Shown in pieces: positions 44,567 through 53,662 of a DNA stretch of 64,000 nt; position 1 is the stretch's first letter; each line of letters starts with the position of its first letter. The notes below the pieces were generated by a model. That model worked only from the letters and a program-made list of their open reading frames with translations, made no database searches and was not told the origin of the DNA. Origin of the DNA: Verrucomicrobiales bacterium (GTDB taxonomy: Bacteria; Verrucomicrobiota; Verrucomicrobiia; Methylacidiphilales; JAAUTS01); contig JAIRPN010000016.1 in NCBI GenBank assembly GCA_031256975.1, positions 124,001 to 188,000 of the forward strand. The letters run 5' to 3'. A program made the position numbers and the translations under genes.

Positions 44567-46648
44567 TCAGGCTCCCGCAGGCGCACCCTCGAGGCCGGGC
44601 AGGGTGCCGTCACCGTTGCCCTTCTTGGATTCGGCCTTGGCCTTGTCCAGGGACTCCTGCGGGTTCGGCAACGCCGGAGGCGTGCTTTGGCGCGGCGGCG
44701 GATTGTTCATCTTGCCATTCTTGATCAGGTCAATCACATGCTCCGCGTCAAGGGTTTCATATTCCAGCAACGCGTTGGCAATCAGTTCCATCTTGTCGCG
44801 GTTGGCGCCGATGATCTGCTTGGCGCGCTCATAAGCGCCCTGCACCAGCTTGCGCACTTCGTTGTCAATCAACTCGGCGGTTTCCTCGCTGTAGCCGCGG
44901 CCGCGATTCAAGTCGCGCCCCAGGAATACGTAATCCTCCTGCTGGCCGTACTCGATCATGCCAAGCTTGTCGCTCATGCCCCAGCGACAGACCATGCTGC
45001 GGGCGTAATGCGTCGCCATGCGGATGTCGCCGGCAGCGCCGGTGCCGAAGTCGTCCATGAACAATTCCTCGGCCACGCGGCCGCCCATGGTGACACACAG
45101 GTCGTCAATCAGGTGCTTGTACTCGAGGTTCAGCTTGTCCTCTTCCGGCAGCATCATGGTCACGCCCAGTGCGGGACCGCGCGGGATGATCGAGACCTTG
45201 TGCAACGGGTCGGTGTGTTCCAGCAAAACGTTGAGCAACGCATGTCCGGCCTCATGATAGGCGGTGATGCGTTTTTGTTTCTCGCTCATCGCCATGGAAC
45301 GGCGTTCACGGCCCCAACGCACCTTGTCGCGGGCTTCTTCCAAGTCGGGTTGCTCGATGGCATCAGCACTGCGGCGTGCCGCCAACAGCGCGGCTTCGTT
45401 GATCAGATTCGCCAACTCGGCACCGCTAAAGCCGGGCGTGCCGCGGGCAATCTTGTTCCAGTCGACCGCAGGCGAGGCTTTCACCTTCTTCGAGTGCACG
45501 GCAAGAATCTGTTCGCGACCCTTCACGTCTGGCAGATTGACAGTCACTTCACGGTCAAAGCGGCCCGGACGCAGCAAGGCCGGATCAAGCACGTCCTTGC
45601 GGTTGGTGGCGGCGATGATGATCACGCCTTCCTGCGTGTCAATGCCGTCCATTTCCACCAGCAACGCATTCAAGGTCTGCTCGCGCTCGTCGTGACCGCC
45701 GCCAAGACCATGTCCACGGCTGCGGCCGACCGCATCGATTTCATCGATGAAAATCAAGCAGGGTGCGGATTTGCGGCCCTGCTCAAACATGTCACGCACA
45801 CGGGACGCGCCCACGCCGACAAACATTTCCACGAAGTCGGAACCGCTGATGCCATAGAACGGCACATCGGCTTCACCCGCGATGGCTTTTGCCAGCAGGG
45901 TCTTGCCGGTACCGGGCGGGCCGACCATCAAAATACCCTTCGGGATACGACCACCGAGGCGTTGGAATTTCTTCGGGTCCTTCAGGAACTCGACAATCTC
46001 ACGCACTTCCTCCTTGGCCTCGTCCACACCGGCCACGTCCTTGAAGGTGATGCGGTTCTTGTCCTTGCTCAGCATGCGCGCCTTGCTGCGGCCGAACGAC
46101 ATCGCCGACTTGCCCGCCATGCGCATTTGTCGGCTGAACAGGAAATAGAACAACAGGATGATCAGCAGAAACGGCAGGATGCCGCCGAGGATTTGCCAGA
46201 CCGTGTTATCCGCGTTCGAGGTCTTCAGGTTGGTAAAGCCGTAGGACGCCATGTCCTGGGCAAAATCTTTATATACCAGCAAGTTGACCTGGGTGCGGTA
46301 ATTCGAGGGACGGATGTTGCCCGGGCCGGGTTTGACATCGGCCTCCGGCTTGAACTTGCCGGTCACATACACCGTGTTGTTGGTCAGGCTGGAATCCGCC
46401 ACCACCTCGACATTCTCGATCTTTTTCTCCTTCAGGTATTGGAAGAAGACATCGGTATCAATATCCGTGGTGGTGCCGTTGGCCTTGATTTTCCAGGCCC
46501 AATACAACACAAAAATCAGGAAAGCGCCCACCAGTAACAGGGCGAAAAAGCGAAAATTCGGCGGTTGCTCGCCGTCATTATTGGGGGAATTCCTCCGGTT
46601 TGGCGGTTTCGGCAACTTCGGTACGCGAGGCGGTTTGTTCTCAGACAT
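44567..46648 (-). CDS. ftsH: ATP-dependent zinc metalloprotease FtsH
   Basis: Membrane-anchored AAA+ protease of 693 residues for quality control of membrane and regulatory proteins. It has a Pro/Asn-rich N terminus, two membrane spans near residues 30-50 and 155-175, Walker A GPPGTGKT, Walker [12 protein letters not shown], the pore motif [10 protein letters not shown], the second region of homology ([11 protein letters not shown]) and the zinc motif HEAGHALLN. The N terminus before the first span is longer than in E. coli. Its start is about 70 bases from a 22-bp repeat array. Only one TTAGCG word lies in the gene. Confidence 0.97.
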   Translation of the reverse strand: MSENKPPRVPKLPKPPNRRNSPNNDGEQPPNFRFFALLLVGAFLIFVLYWAWKIKANGTTTDIDTDVFFQYLKEKKIENVEVVADSSLTNNTVYVTGKFKPEADVKPGPGNIRPSNYRTQVNLLVYKDFAQDMASYGFTNLKTSNADNTVWQILGGILPFLLIILLFYFLFSRQMRMAGKSAMSFGRSKARMLSKDKNRITFKDVAGVDEAKEEVREIVEFLKDPKKFQRLGGRIPKGILMVGPPGTGKTLLAKAIAGEADVPFYGISGSDFVEMFVGVGASRVRDMFEQGRKSAPCLIFIDEIDAVGRSRGHGLGGGHDEREQTLNALLVEMDGIDTQEGVIIIAATNRKDVLDPALLRPGRFDREVTVNLPDVKGREQILAVHSKKVKASPAVDWNKIARGTPGFSGAELANLINEAALLAARRSADAIEQPDLEEARDKVRWGRERRSMAMSEKQKRITAYHEAGHALLNVLLEHTDPLHKVSIIPRGPALGVTMMLPEEDKLNLEYKHLIDDLCVTMGGRVAEELFMDDFGTGAAGDIRMATHYARSMVCRWGMSDKLGMIEYGQQEDYVFLGRDLNRGRGYSEETAELIDNEVRKLVQGAYERAKQIIGANRDKMELIANALLEYETLDAEHVIDLIKNGKMNNPPPRQSTPPALPNPQESLDKAKAESKKGNGDGTLPGLEGAPAGA

Positions 46649-46968
46649 TGTGATTCACGGTAACACAGGGATTTCCCTTTCGCAACCCCCTAAAAGTCAC
46701 GTTTATCACGCCGGTAAAAGGCGTATTTCTTGCCACCAGAATACCCCTTTCTTATGGGAAGAAGCACCCTTTCTTGCTCACAGAAGTACTATTTCTTGGA
46801 GTAAGAAACACCACTTCTTGTAACAAGAAGTAATACTTCTGGTAACCAGAATACCCCTTTCTGCCGACCAGAAAGGGTGCTTCTGACTGCAAGAAATACC
46901 GGTTTTCACCTTCGGATAGCCCCTTTAGACCTGTTGACAGCCCCGTCCAAGCCTCTAACTTTTCTAGG
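46649..46968. other. Divergent ftsH-phoH intergenic region
   Basis: This 320-base gap separates ftsH from phoH. It is filled mostly by the 22-bp array at 46715-46908 (see there). A TTGACA at 46934-46939 precedes phoH with a weak -10 (TAACTT) 16 bases on. The two leaders are otherwise featureless. Confidence 0.6.
46715..46908. repeat. Array of about nine 22-bp palindromic units (iteron-like)
   Basis: Nine units of 18 bases, each separated by exactly four bases, start at 46715, 46737, 46759, 46781, 46803, 46825, 46847, 46869 and 46891. The consensus is (A/C)AGAA, eight variable bases, then TTCTTG or TTCTGx, so each unit is an imperfect dyad. Examples are CAGAAGTACTATTTCTTG and AAGAAACACCACTTCTTG. 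Units 2 and 7 share a 15-base core in inverted orientation (AGAAGCACCCTTTCT and its complement), and units 1 and 7th-start 46847 share AGAATACCCCTTTCT. A decayed tenth unit may follow. The fixed two-turn period suggests cooperative protein binding on one DNA face. Confidence 0.8.
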
Positions 46969-47940
46969 ATGACCCATTCCAAGGTCCTAAACTTTGAAAA
47001 TGCACGGGCACTCTCCGGCCTTTACGCCGGGGACAGCAGCCTGTTGGAGTCATTGGAGCAGAAATTTGACGTCAAAGTAACCACCCGCGACGGCTGGATG
47101 AAGGTCGAGGGACCGCAAAAGGGACTGGACCAAACCGCCGAGCTGTTCTCCCAGTTGCAACAGGCCACCAAGAACGGGGTCAAGATCCGCGGCCACGAGT
47201 TTCGTTACACGCTAAACGCCATCGCCAAGGGACAGAGTTCCGATTTGGACGACCTGTGGAAATCCCGCATCACCCTGTCCGGCCACAAAAGCTCGCTGGT
47301 GCCCAAGACTTTCGCACAAAAGGCTTATCTTGACGCCATCCGTAACCATGACCTGTGTTTCGGGGTCGGTCCGGCGGGCACTGGCAAAACCTTCCTCGCG
47401 GTGGCCATGGCGGTCGCCGCGCTGAAACATGAGGATGTCCACCGCATCATCCTGACCCGCCCGGCGGTGGAAGCGGGTGAAGCGCTGGGCTTCCTGCCCG
47501 GCGACCTGAACGAGAAGATTTTTCCCTACCTTCGCCCTTTGTACGACGCTCTGCAGGACCTGCTCGGCGCCGAGGAAGTGAGCCGTTACATGGAAAAGGG
47601 CATCATCGAGATCGCCCCCCTGGCCTATATGCGCGGCCGCACTCTCGCGAACAGCTTCGTCATCCTCGACGAAGCCCAGAACACCACCACCGAGCAGATG
47701 TTCATGTTCCTGACCCGCCTCGGCCCCGATTCCCAATGCGTGGTCACCGGCGACCCCACCCAGATCGACCTGCCGCGCCACCGCAAATCCGGCCTGGTTG
47801 AAGCCATGCAGGCTTTGTGTCATATTGAAGGCATTGCATTTTACCGTTTTAACGAGCAGGATGTCATCCGCCATGAACTGGTCGGCAAAATCGTCGCGGC
47901 CTACAAGAAACACCGCGGAGAAAAAATGGAAGAAGGATGA
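46969..47940 (+). CDS. phoH: PhoH-like ATPase
   Basis: A 323-residue cytosolic ATPase of the PhoH family, thought to act on RNA. An N-terminal KH-like part (to about 110) is followed by Walker A GPAGTGKTFLAVAMA, LTRPAVEAGEALGFLPGD, and Walker B SFVILDEAQNTT with VTGDPTQIDLP. It begins the series phoH-pgpH-ybeY, an order well known from Firmicutes. A TTGACA box lies 30 bases upstream of the ATG. Confidence 0.94.
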   Translation: MTHSKVLNFENARALSGLYAGDSSLLESLEQKFDVKVTTRDGWMKVEGPQKGLDQTAELFSQLQQATKNGVKIRGHEFRYTLNAIAKGQSSDLDDLWKSRITLSGHKSSLVPKTFAQKAYLDAIRNHDLCFGVGPAGTGKTFLAVAMAVAALKHEDVHRIILTRPAVEAGEALGFLPGDLNEKIFPYLRPLYDALQDLLGAEEVSRYMEKGIIEIAPLAYMRGRTLANSFVILDEAQNTTTEQMFMFLTRLGPDSQCVVTGDPTQIDLPRHRKSGLVEAMQALCHIEGIAFYRFNEQDVIRHELVGKIVAAYKKHRGEKMEEG

Positions 47941-48011
47941 TTGAAGATGGAAGATTTACGGCTCTTGCAGCCTTCAATCTTCCGACGTCCGCCTCCCATC
48001 ACCAATAAACT

Positions 48012-49643
48012 ATGATCCTCCAGTGGCTAAAGAGAAAATCACTTGAACGCAAGGGACTGTCCTGCGGCAAAACCCGCCGCCAGGACAAGGAAACCGACTG
48101 GCGCGACATCTTTGAGCAAAGCGCCATCGCCCGCTGCGCGATGCTGACGCTGCTGTTTCTGTCCCTGGTGCGCATCGGCCTGTGGACCAGCGAAGCCCCG
48201 ACCTACGAAATTTTCGTGCTGTCGGTGTTGATCCTCACGCTGTTCCTGTTCCTGCTGCCTTTGTCGTGCAAGGAGGTATGGCGCAGCAATCAACTGCTGT
48301 TGCTGACCATCCTCTGCCTGGTCATCAATCTGGTCATTAACAAATACATTTTCCTGTACACCATCGACAACAAAATCAGCGGCGAACAAATCCCGATCCT
48401 GCTGCTGCCGTCGACGCTGGCGCCGATGCTGATCACCATCCTGATTTCGCCGTCGGCCGGTTTTATCACCGCCTTCATCCTGTCGGTCTCCGGCATGCTG
48501 TTCATCGGCTCCGACCCCGGCGTGTTCCTCAGCAGCTTGCTGACCGGCCTCACCGCGGCACAACTCAGCCAGCGCATCCGCCGCCGCTCCGACATCCTGA
48601 TGGCCGGCGTGAAGATCAGCCTGGTCGGCCTCGGTTGCGCCCTGCTGCTCGGCGGCGTACTGGATCTTGGCGATTCCAACAACATTTCCAACAAGACATT
48701 GTTTCTCGCCGCGCAGGGCTTTTTCGCCATCGCGCTGGGCGTGGTCGCCTCCTTCATCGTCACCGCGGTGCTGCCGATCTTTGAGTGGCTGTTTGACCGC
48801 ATCACCGATATCTCCTGGGTGGAGTTGTCCGACCTGAAGCATCCCCTGCTCAAGCAGCTTGCCGAGGAAGCGCCCGGCACCTATCACCACAGCCTCAACG
48901 TCGCCAACCTCGCCGAGTCCGCCGCGGAAGCCATCGGCGCCAACCCGACCCAGTGCCGCGTCTGCGCCTACTTCCACGATATCGGCAAGCTCGACAAGCC
49001 GCAATACTTCACCGAGAACATCGTGCCCGGCCAGGATCCGCACGCCCAGTTGACCCCGTCGATGAGCGCCCTGATCATCATCAGCCACGTCAAGGACGGT
49101 GTCGACCTCGCCCTCAAGTACGGCCTGCGCCAGCCGGTCATCGACGTCATCAAGGAACACCACGGCAACTCGCTAGTGTATTACTTCTACAAGCGCGCCC
49201 TGCAACAACAACAAGACGCACGCGAGGGCGGCAAGATTCTCAAGCTGCGCGAGGAAGACATTCCGGATGTCGACCCGCGTTCCTTCAGTTATCCCGGCCC
49301 GATCCCGCAAACCAAGGAATCCGCCATCGTTTCGTTGTCCGATGCCGTCGAGAGCGCCTCGCGCTCGTTGAAGAACCCCACCGCCCAGCGCGTGGAGAAC
49401 TTGGTGCGTGAAGTCATCAAAGGCCGCGTGCAAGAAGGCCAACTTGATGAATCCCAACTCAGTTTCAACGAGATTTCCCAAATCACCAACCGTTTCATCT
49501 TTACCCTGAAGAACATGCTCCATGCGCGCCCCGAATACCCGTCCAAACACAAGAAAGACAAGGAACCTGCCGCCAAAGGTAAGGATCCTCAACCGGCAAA
49601 GCAAACACCGTCTGCCGATTCGTCTGCTGCGCAGGCAAACTGA
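48012..49643 (+). CDS. 7TM-HD phosphohydrolase, PgpH-like c-di-AMP hydrolase
   Basis: A 543-residue protein with seven or so membrane spans between residues 40 and 260 followed by an HD domain. The metal site is seen as APGTYHHSLNV (His292-His293) and YFHDIGKLDKPQYF (His322-Asp323), with KEHHGN and a later conserved Asp. PgpH of Listeria/Bacillus hydrolyses c-di-AMP; those have a large extracellular N-terminal domain that is absent here. The C terminus is a Lys/Pro/Ala-rich tail. It faces cdaA across the array-bearing region, consistent with c-di-AMP turnover, but activity is inferred. Confidence 0.85.
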   Translation: MILQWLKRKSLERKGLSCGKTRRQDKETDWRDIFEQSAIARCAMLTLLFLSLVRIGLWTSEAPTYEIFVLSVLILTLFLFLLPLSCKEVWRSNQLLLLTILCLVINLVINKYIFLYTIDNKISGEQIPILLLPSTLAPMLITILISPSAGFITAFILSVSGMLFIGSDPGVFLSSLLTGLTAAQLSQRIRRRSDILMAGVKISLVGLGCALLLGGVLDLGDSNNISNKTLFLAAQGFFAIALGVVASFIVTAVLPIFEWLFDRITDISWVELSDLKHPLLKQLAEEAPGTYHHSLNVANLAESAAEAIGANPTQCRVCAYFHDIGKLDKPQYFTENIVPGQDPHAQLTPSMSALIIISHVKDGVDLALKYGLRQPVIDVIKEHHGNSLVYYFYKRALQQQQDAREGGKILKLREEDIPDVDPRSFSYPGPIPQTKESAIVSLSDAVESASRSLKNPTAQRVENLVREVIKGRVQEGQLDESQLSFNEISQITNRFIFTLKNMLHARPEYPSKHKKDKEPAAKGKDPQPAKQTPSADSSAAQAN

Positions 49644-49992
49644 GCTGGCCATTGGCACGCTGGGGAAAGCCTGGCCGCCAACCCTGGGCGAGCTGGATAT
49701 TGTCATCGTCAGCCCGCGCGAAAGCAGCCGCGTGCATGCCGAGTTCCTCGACGACCCTGCTCCCACCGACGTGATCAGCTTCGAGCATGGTGAATTGATT
49801 GTCTGTCCCGAAGTCGCCGAGCAACAGCGGCATATTGAAAACCTGTCCTTGGCGGAGGAGGTCCTGACCTACATCATCCACGGCTGCCTGCATCTTTGCG
49901 GTTACGACGACCACAGTGACGCCGATTTCCAGCGCATGCGCCGCAAGCAAACCCAAATCCGCAACCGGGTGCTCGCCCAACTTCGCCGTTAG
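49522..49992 (+). CDS. ybeY: Endoribonuclease YbeY
   Basis: Zinc-dependent RNase for 16S rRNA maturation and ribosome quality control, 156 residues. The hallmark is IIHGCLHLCGYDDHSD, the His-x3-His motif with the third His shifted by one extra Asp, as in a subset of YbeY proteins; DPAPTDVISFEHGELIVCPE precedes it. The first beta strand (KVRILNRQSK) requires the ATG at 49522, so the gene overlaps the end of pgpH by 122 bases in another frame. The TAG stop is formed by a TTAGCG word. Confidence 0.9.
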   Translation: MRAPNTRPNTRKTRNLPPKVRILNRQSKHRLPIRLLRRQTELAIGTLGKAWPPTLGELDIVIVSPRESSRVHAEFLDDPAPTDVISFEHGELIVCPEVAEQQRHIENLSLAEEVLTYIIHGCLHLCGYDDHSDADFQRMRRKQTQIRNRVLAQLRR

Positions 49993-50000
49993 CGGGTTGG

Positions 50001-50060
50001 AATTTGCAAAGGCCGGTGGGATTTCACAAAGGCCGGATTGCATTTTACGAATTCACAAAC
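50001..50060. repeat. Tandem-like short repeat after ybeY
   Basis: Three degenerate units follow one another: AATTTGCAAAGGCCGGTGGG, then ATTTCACAAAGGCCGGATTG, then CATTTTACGAATTCACAAAC. The 16-base core GGGATTTCACAAAGGC recurs at 51757-51772 after the next gene, so copies flank the hydrolase-like gene. Confidence 0.5.
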
Positions 50061-50095
50061 CGGGTGATTTCACGTATTGCTAACCCAATACAATT

Positions 50096-51736
50096 ATGCC
50101 GCCGATCATCCCACGTTTGTTGTTAGCGACCCTGTTTTGTTCCAGCCTGTCCATCGCCGCGGAAGTCGACCCGCTGAAACTTGATTTTCACCGGCAGTCG
50201 GTGCGACGCTTCATTTTCGGCCAGGAAATCCTGCTTGGCAATTTGGTTCCCTCTGAGATTGCCGCCCTGGACGCCATGCATCCCTTGTTAAAGACCAACG
50301 GCGAAGTACCCTGCGCCTATCAAATCAACAGCGGCAAACTGGAAATCAACGGCGGCGCCAAGGGAGGAAATTCCGCTCTCTATGTCAGCGGTATTAACCC
50401 ATACGCGACTTACCGGTTGGATGTCGCCCAGCTTCCAGCGGGTTCGGAGTTAGCGGTGGAATTCGCCTCGCTTGACCGGCAGAACGGCGTCTCGGTGGCC
50501 TTGTCACCTTCAGGCGCGAATTACCTCACCCTGCGGGTTTTCAAGGACGGCAAGATAGCAAAGGAACAACCCTTGTCCACCGCCACGGATAAACCCCTTG
50601 AAGCACCCTTCACCCTGTATGTGCAATTGTACGGTGTCAGCGCCGGGGTGTTCGCCACCAAGGATGGACAAACCCTGTATCTGGGCGCGTTGGAGGCCAA
50701 GGACCAATTTGGCGACCTGATTGATTTCCGCCAGCGTTCCACCATGGCAACCTCTTCATTCAACATTGCCACCAAGCTACCCGCTAACGGCAAGATTGTA
50801 TTGGATGGCGCTCGCTCGGTCCTCAGTTCCGGCATCGGACAGGCTGATATCCGCATGATTACCTACGCTAACGGCGCACCTTACTTCGACAATAATCGCC
50901 TGTGGTTCACGTTCAGTTGCCGCGGACTGGGAACAGCCGACGCCGTGCAGGGTGTTATGAGCATCGACCCCTCGGTCTTTGATCCGCGTTTCGAGGGCAC
51001 CATCGTCTTTGACCGGGGCGACGGTTTGTTGCGCAATGATTATGCGTCGCATGTTTTCTACGATGAAAAAGCCGGGGAATGGCGCGCCTTCACCGCCTGT
51101 TTCTCTGTCGACAAAAAAGGACGCGGCGAAACCGGACTGGCGGTGGCGAGTTCGCCGCATGACCCGCGACGCGGTTTTTCGGTGATGACGGAAAGACCAT
51201 TAACCAAAAACGACATCCAGCTTCCCCTGCGCCACGAGGATCCCTCCGTAATATATGACGCCGCCGCAAACAAATGGCGACTGTTGACCTGCTGTTTTGA
51301 AAAGGAAGGCTTGCGCGCGGAATTGTTCGAGTCCGATAAATGGAACGGCCCTTATACCAAGATCGCCGGGCCAGTTCCCTATGATTCAACCGGCACGCAG
51401 ATGCAAAAATTCGGCGACAAATATTATGTCCTGTCCGGCGCGTCGGAAGTACCCAATGAAAAGCGTGGCGGCATCCTGGTCTATTCCTATCCGGAGTTGA
51501 ATTATCTGGGAGAACTCAAAGCCGACCTACCCTCCTCCCTCAAGGGCGGCCGCGTCTGGCCGAACGTGTTCCCGTTGCCGCCGGGATTTCCCGCGCGCTA
51601 CATGGCCATCCAGATGGATCGGGTCAACTTCCCCGGCGCCAAAGTCCGAAACTGGAGCTATGGCGCACTTTATCAATTCTGGGCGGATACTCCGCAAATC
51701 GGCACCGGACAGCCTTACGAATTTCTGCAACGCTAA
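50096..51736 (+). CDS. Secreted beta-propeller glycoside hydrolase-like protein
   Basis: A 546-residue protein with a signal peptide (PRLLLATLFCSSLSIAAE). The second half has repeated motifs of a five-bladed propeller such as RNDYASHVFYDEKAGEWRAFTACF, LRHEDPSVIYDAAANKWRLLTCCF and YDSTGTQMQKFGDKYYVLSG, which resemble GH32/GH43/GH117-type enzymes; the Asp in HEDPSV may be catalytic or structural. The N-terminal 220 residues look like a jelly-roll domain. The stop is formed by a CGCTAA word. Its substrate is unknown; adjacency to glycan-binding-type proteins suggests polysaccharide degradation. Confidence 0.65.
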   Translation: MPPIIPRLLLATLFCSSLSIAAEVDPLKLDFHRQSVRRFIFGQEILLGNLVPSEIAALDAMHPLLKTNGEVPCAYQINSGKLEINGGAKGGNSALYVSGINPYATYRLDVAQLPAGSELAVEFASLDRQNGVSVALSPSGANYLTLRVFKDGKIAKEQPLSTATDKPLEAPFTLYVQLYGVSAGVFATKDGQTLYLGALEAKDQFGDLIDFRQRSTMATSSFNIATKLPANGKIVLDGARSVLSSGIGQADIRMITYANGAPYFDNNRLWFTFSCRGLGTADAVQGVMSIDPSVFDPRFEGTIVFDRGDGLLRNDYASHVFYDEKAGEWRAFTACFSVDKKGRGETGLAVASSPHDPRRGFSVMTERPLTKNDIQLPLRHEDPSVIYDAAANKWRLLTCCFEKEGLRAELFESDKWNGPYTKIAGPVPYDSTGTQMQKFGDKYYVLSGASEVPNEKRGGILVYSYPELNYLGELKADLPSSLKGGRVWPNVFPLPPGFPARYMAIQMDRVNFPGAKVRNWSYGALYQFWADTPQIGTGQPYEFLQR

Positions 51737-51756
51737 CCACCGGATTCGGGGGCTCT

Positions 51757-51772
51757 GGGATTTCACAAAGGC
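51757..51772. repeat. Second site of the GGGATTTCACAAAGGC repeat
   Basis: An exact copy of the 16-base core at 50018-50033, located 20 bases after the hydrolase-like gene. It is followed by GGGTGGCATTCCAC, a degenerate continuation. Confidence 0.5.
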
Positions 51773-51844
51773 GGGTGGCATTCCACCAATTCCTTTCGTT
51801 AGCCCCAATCGATATTTTCATAGTCAAACCAATTAAGTTCAACT

Positions 51845-53569
51845 ATGAAAACCAGCCGTCCTGTTCAATCCATCACCAAAATCTGTTTTGTAGCCCTGGT
51901 GCTCTTGCCTTTCACCATTAGCGGTAACAAACTTTCCGCGGCAACTTATTATTGGGACACCAACGGCATAAATGCCAGCTCCGGCGCCGCCGAGGGCACT
52001 TGGGATAGCGGCACCACTGCCCTGTGGACTACCGACTCAACAGGACAAAGCACGCCCGCAATCGCCACCACCGCAACAAACGACACCGTGATCTTTTCCG
52101 CCGGAACCAATGGCACCGCAGGCACTGTCACCGTTAGCGGCACGCAGTTCGCGCAGTATCTCGTCATCAATCAATCTGGTTTGACCTTCCAAGGAGGGCA
52201 GATTGGCAGTTCCTCTGCCCTGGTTACCGCAACCATCGGTGCCTCCGCCACCATCAACAGCAATTTCAACGGTTCTCTCACCTTTAGCGCCAGCAACCAA
52301 ACCGTCACTCTCAGTGGTGGCGGACTCTTGAGCGGTAACGGGTCATATGTTTTCAACGCCGCCACTACCGCCATCGCCGCCACCAGTGCAGTGAACCTAG
52401 CCTCCGGCGCCTACACGAATAACGCCACCACCCGTTTCAACATTGGCAATATCACCAATCCCGGCAGCACCGGCCTTACCATTGGCAATGGCGTCACGCT
52501 CGCCTCAGGAGGAGTGTATGTCTGGATTGGTTACGGCGCCGACGGCGTGGTGACACTCGATGGCGGCAACTGGACACACAGCCTCGGTCTCATCATCGGC
52601 CGCGCCAACAACGGACTGCTGACCGTCAAAAGCGGCACCCTCACCAACACGGGCAATGCCATCAATAATGGCATCACTGTCGGCAACGATGGTGGCGGCA
52701 AACTCGATGTGCAAGGAGGTGTCATCACCACGAATTACCTCAACATCGGCTGCATTCCAACCGCCGGCTCCTCTCGTTCCGGAATCATGCTCGTCTCCGG
52801 TGGCACCACCAACATCAACACACTGACTTTCGGCAATGGCTATAGTGGCGCCTCCACTGCGGGCAGCGGCACCCTCGCCATCAGCGACGGGCTGGTCAAT
52901 ATCGGCGCTGGCGGCATTGTTAACGGCGTATCCACATCCGGCACCTACAAATACTCCATCGTCCTGAGCGGCGGCACCCTCGGTTCCTACAACAATGCAA
53001 ACTGGAACTCCTCCCTGAACATGACCCTGGCGACAGGCACGAAGGGCAATGTCACGTTTGACGGCGGGAGTCACAGCATCACCCTGAGCGGCGTCCTTTC
53101 CGGCACCGGCGGCCTCAATGTCGGCGGCGGCACATTGCTGCTCTCCGGCGCGAATACTTACACCGGCAACACGCTGATTACCGCCCAATTGCAACTCACC
53201 AACGGCGCCCAATTGACTTTCAAAATCGGCGCCAATGGCAATAACACTTATCTTGGCGGCAGCGGACTATTGGTCACCAATGGTGGCTTCTTGTTTGATT
53301 TAACCGGAGCCAGCGCCAACGGCGGAGACCAATGGATTATCGTACAAAGTACTTTGCAAACTCAATACGGGGCAAACTTCTGGATTGGCGACACCGTTGG
53401 CGGGCAATGGAGCGATGATTCGGGTATCTGGACTAGCGCCAGCGGCACTTACCAGTTCGACCAATCCCAGGGAATCCTGTCCGTGATTCCAGAACCTTCC
53501 AGCGTGGTTCTGCTGCTGGGCGGCGGAACTCTTTTGTTAGCCTTGGCCGGACCCCGGCGGCGCGCTTAA
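51845..53569 (+). CDS. PEP-CTERM protein with autotransporter-type beta-strand repeats
   Basis: A 574-residue Gly/Thr/Ser/Asn-rich exported protein. It begins with a signal peptide (ICFVALVLLPFTISGNKLSA) and TYYWDTNG, the usual start of this class. The body has repeats such as GGTLLLSGANTYTGNTLI, typical of passenger-associated beta-helix repeats. The C terminus is VIPEPSSVVLLLGGGTLL ending in RRRA: a PEP-CTERM sorting signal with its span and basic tail, implying exosortase-mediated processing. No exosortase gene is in the window. It is probably displayed on the cell surface or in the matrix. Confidence 0.88.
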   Translation: MKTSRPVQSITKICFVALVLLPFTISGNKLSAATYYWDTNGINASSGAAEGTWDSGTTALWTTDSTGQSTPAIATTATNDTVIFSAGTNGTAGTVTVSGTQFAQYLVINQSGLTFQGGQIGSSSALVTATIGASATINSNFNGSLTFSASNQTVTLSGGGLLSGNGSYVFNAATTAIAATSAVNLASGAYTNNATTRFNIGNITNPGSTGLTIGNGVTLASGGVYVWIGYGADGVVTLDGGNWTHSLGLIIGRANNGLLTVKSGTLTNTGNAINNGITVGNDGGGKLDVQGGVITTNYLNIGCIPTAGSSRSGIMLVSGGTTNINTLTFGNGYSGASTAGSGTLAISDGLVNIGAGGIVNGVSTSGTYKYSIVLSGGTLGSYNNANWNSSLNMTLATGTKGNVTFDGGSHSITLSGVLSGTGGLNVGGGTLLLSGANTYTGNTLITAQLQLTNGAQLTFKIGANGNNTYLGGSGLLVTNGGFLFDLTGASANGGDQWIIVQSTLQTQYGANFWIGDTVGGQWSDDSGIWTSASGTYQFDQSQGILSVIPEPSSVVLLLGGGTLLLALAGPRRRA

Positions 53570-53662
53570 ACAATACCCCGGTAGTTTTGGATATCCAATA
53601 GGAGATTAGGATATTTGCATTGTCCGCTTCTTTGTTTTAAGAATACAGGCACGGCAAAGAAC

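Noticed and set aside
44303-46537. Long plus-strand open frame of over 700 codons opposite ftsH
   Set aside because: It lies fully antisense to a clear FtsH and shows His/Gln/Ala-rich sequence typical of shadow frames in GC-rich DNA.
46715-46908. CRISPR array
   Set aside because: The units differ strongly in their middle bases and the gaps are only four bases, so there are no repeats of constant sequence and no spacers of CRISPR length; no cas genes are near.
46752-46982. Small minus-strand coding region over the 22-bp array
   Set aside because: The peptide only mirrors the DNA repeat, and the frame runs into the coding start of phoH; the periodicity of 22 is not a multiple of three.
52505-53212. 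Minus-strand 235-codon frame opposite the PEP-CTERM gene
   Set aside because: It is the Ala/Val/Gly/Asp-rich complement of a Thr/Gly-rich repeat protein, a common artefact.
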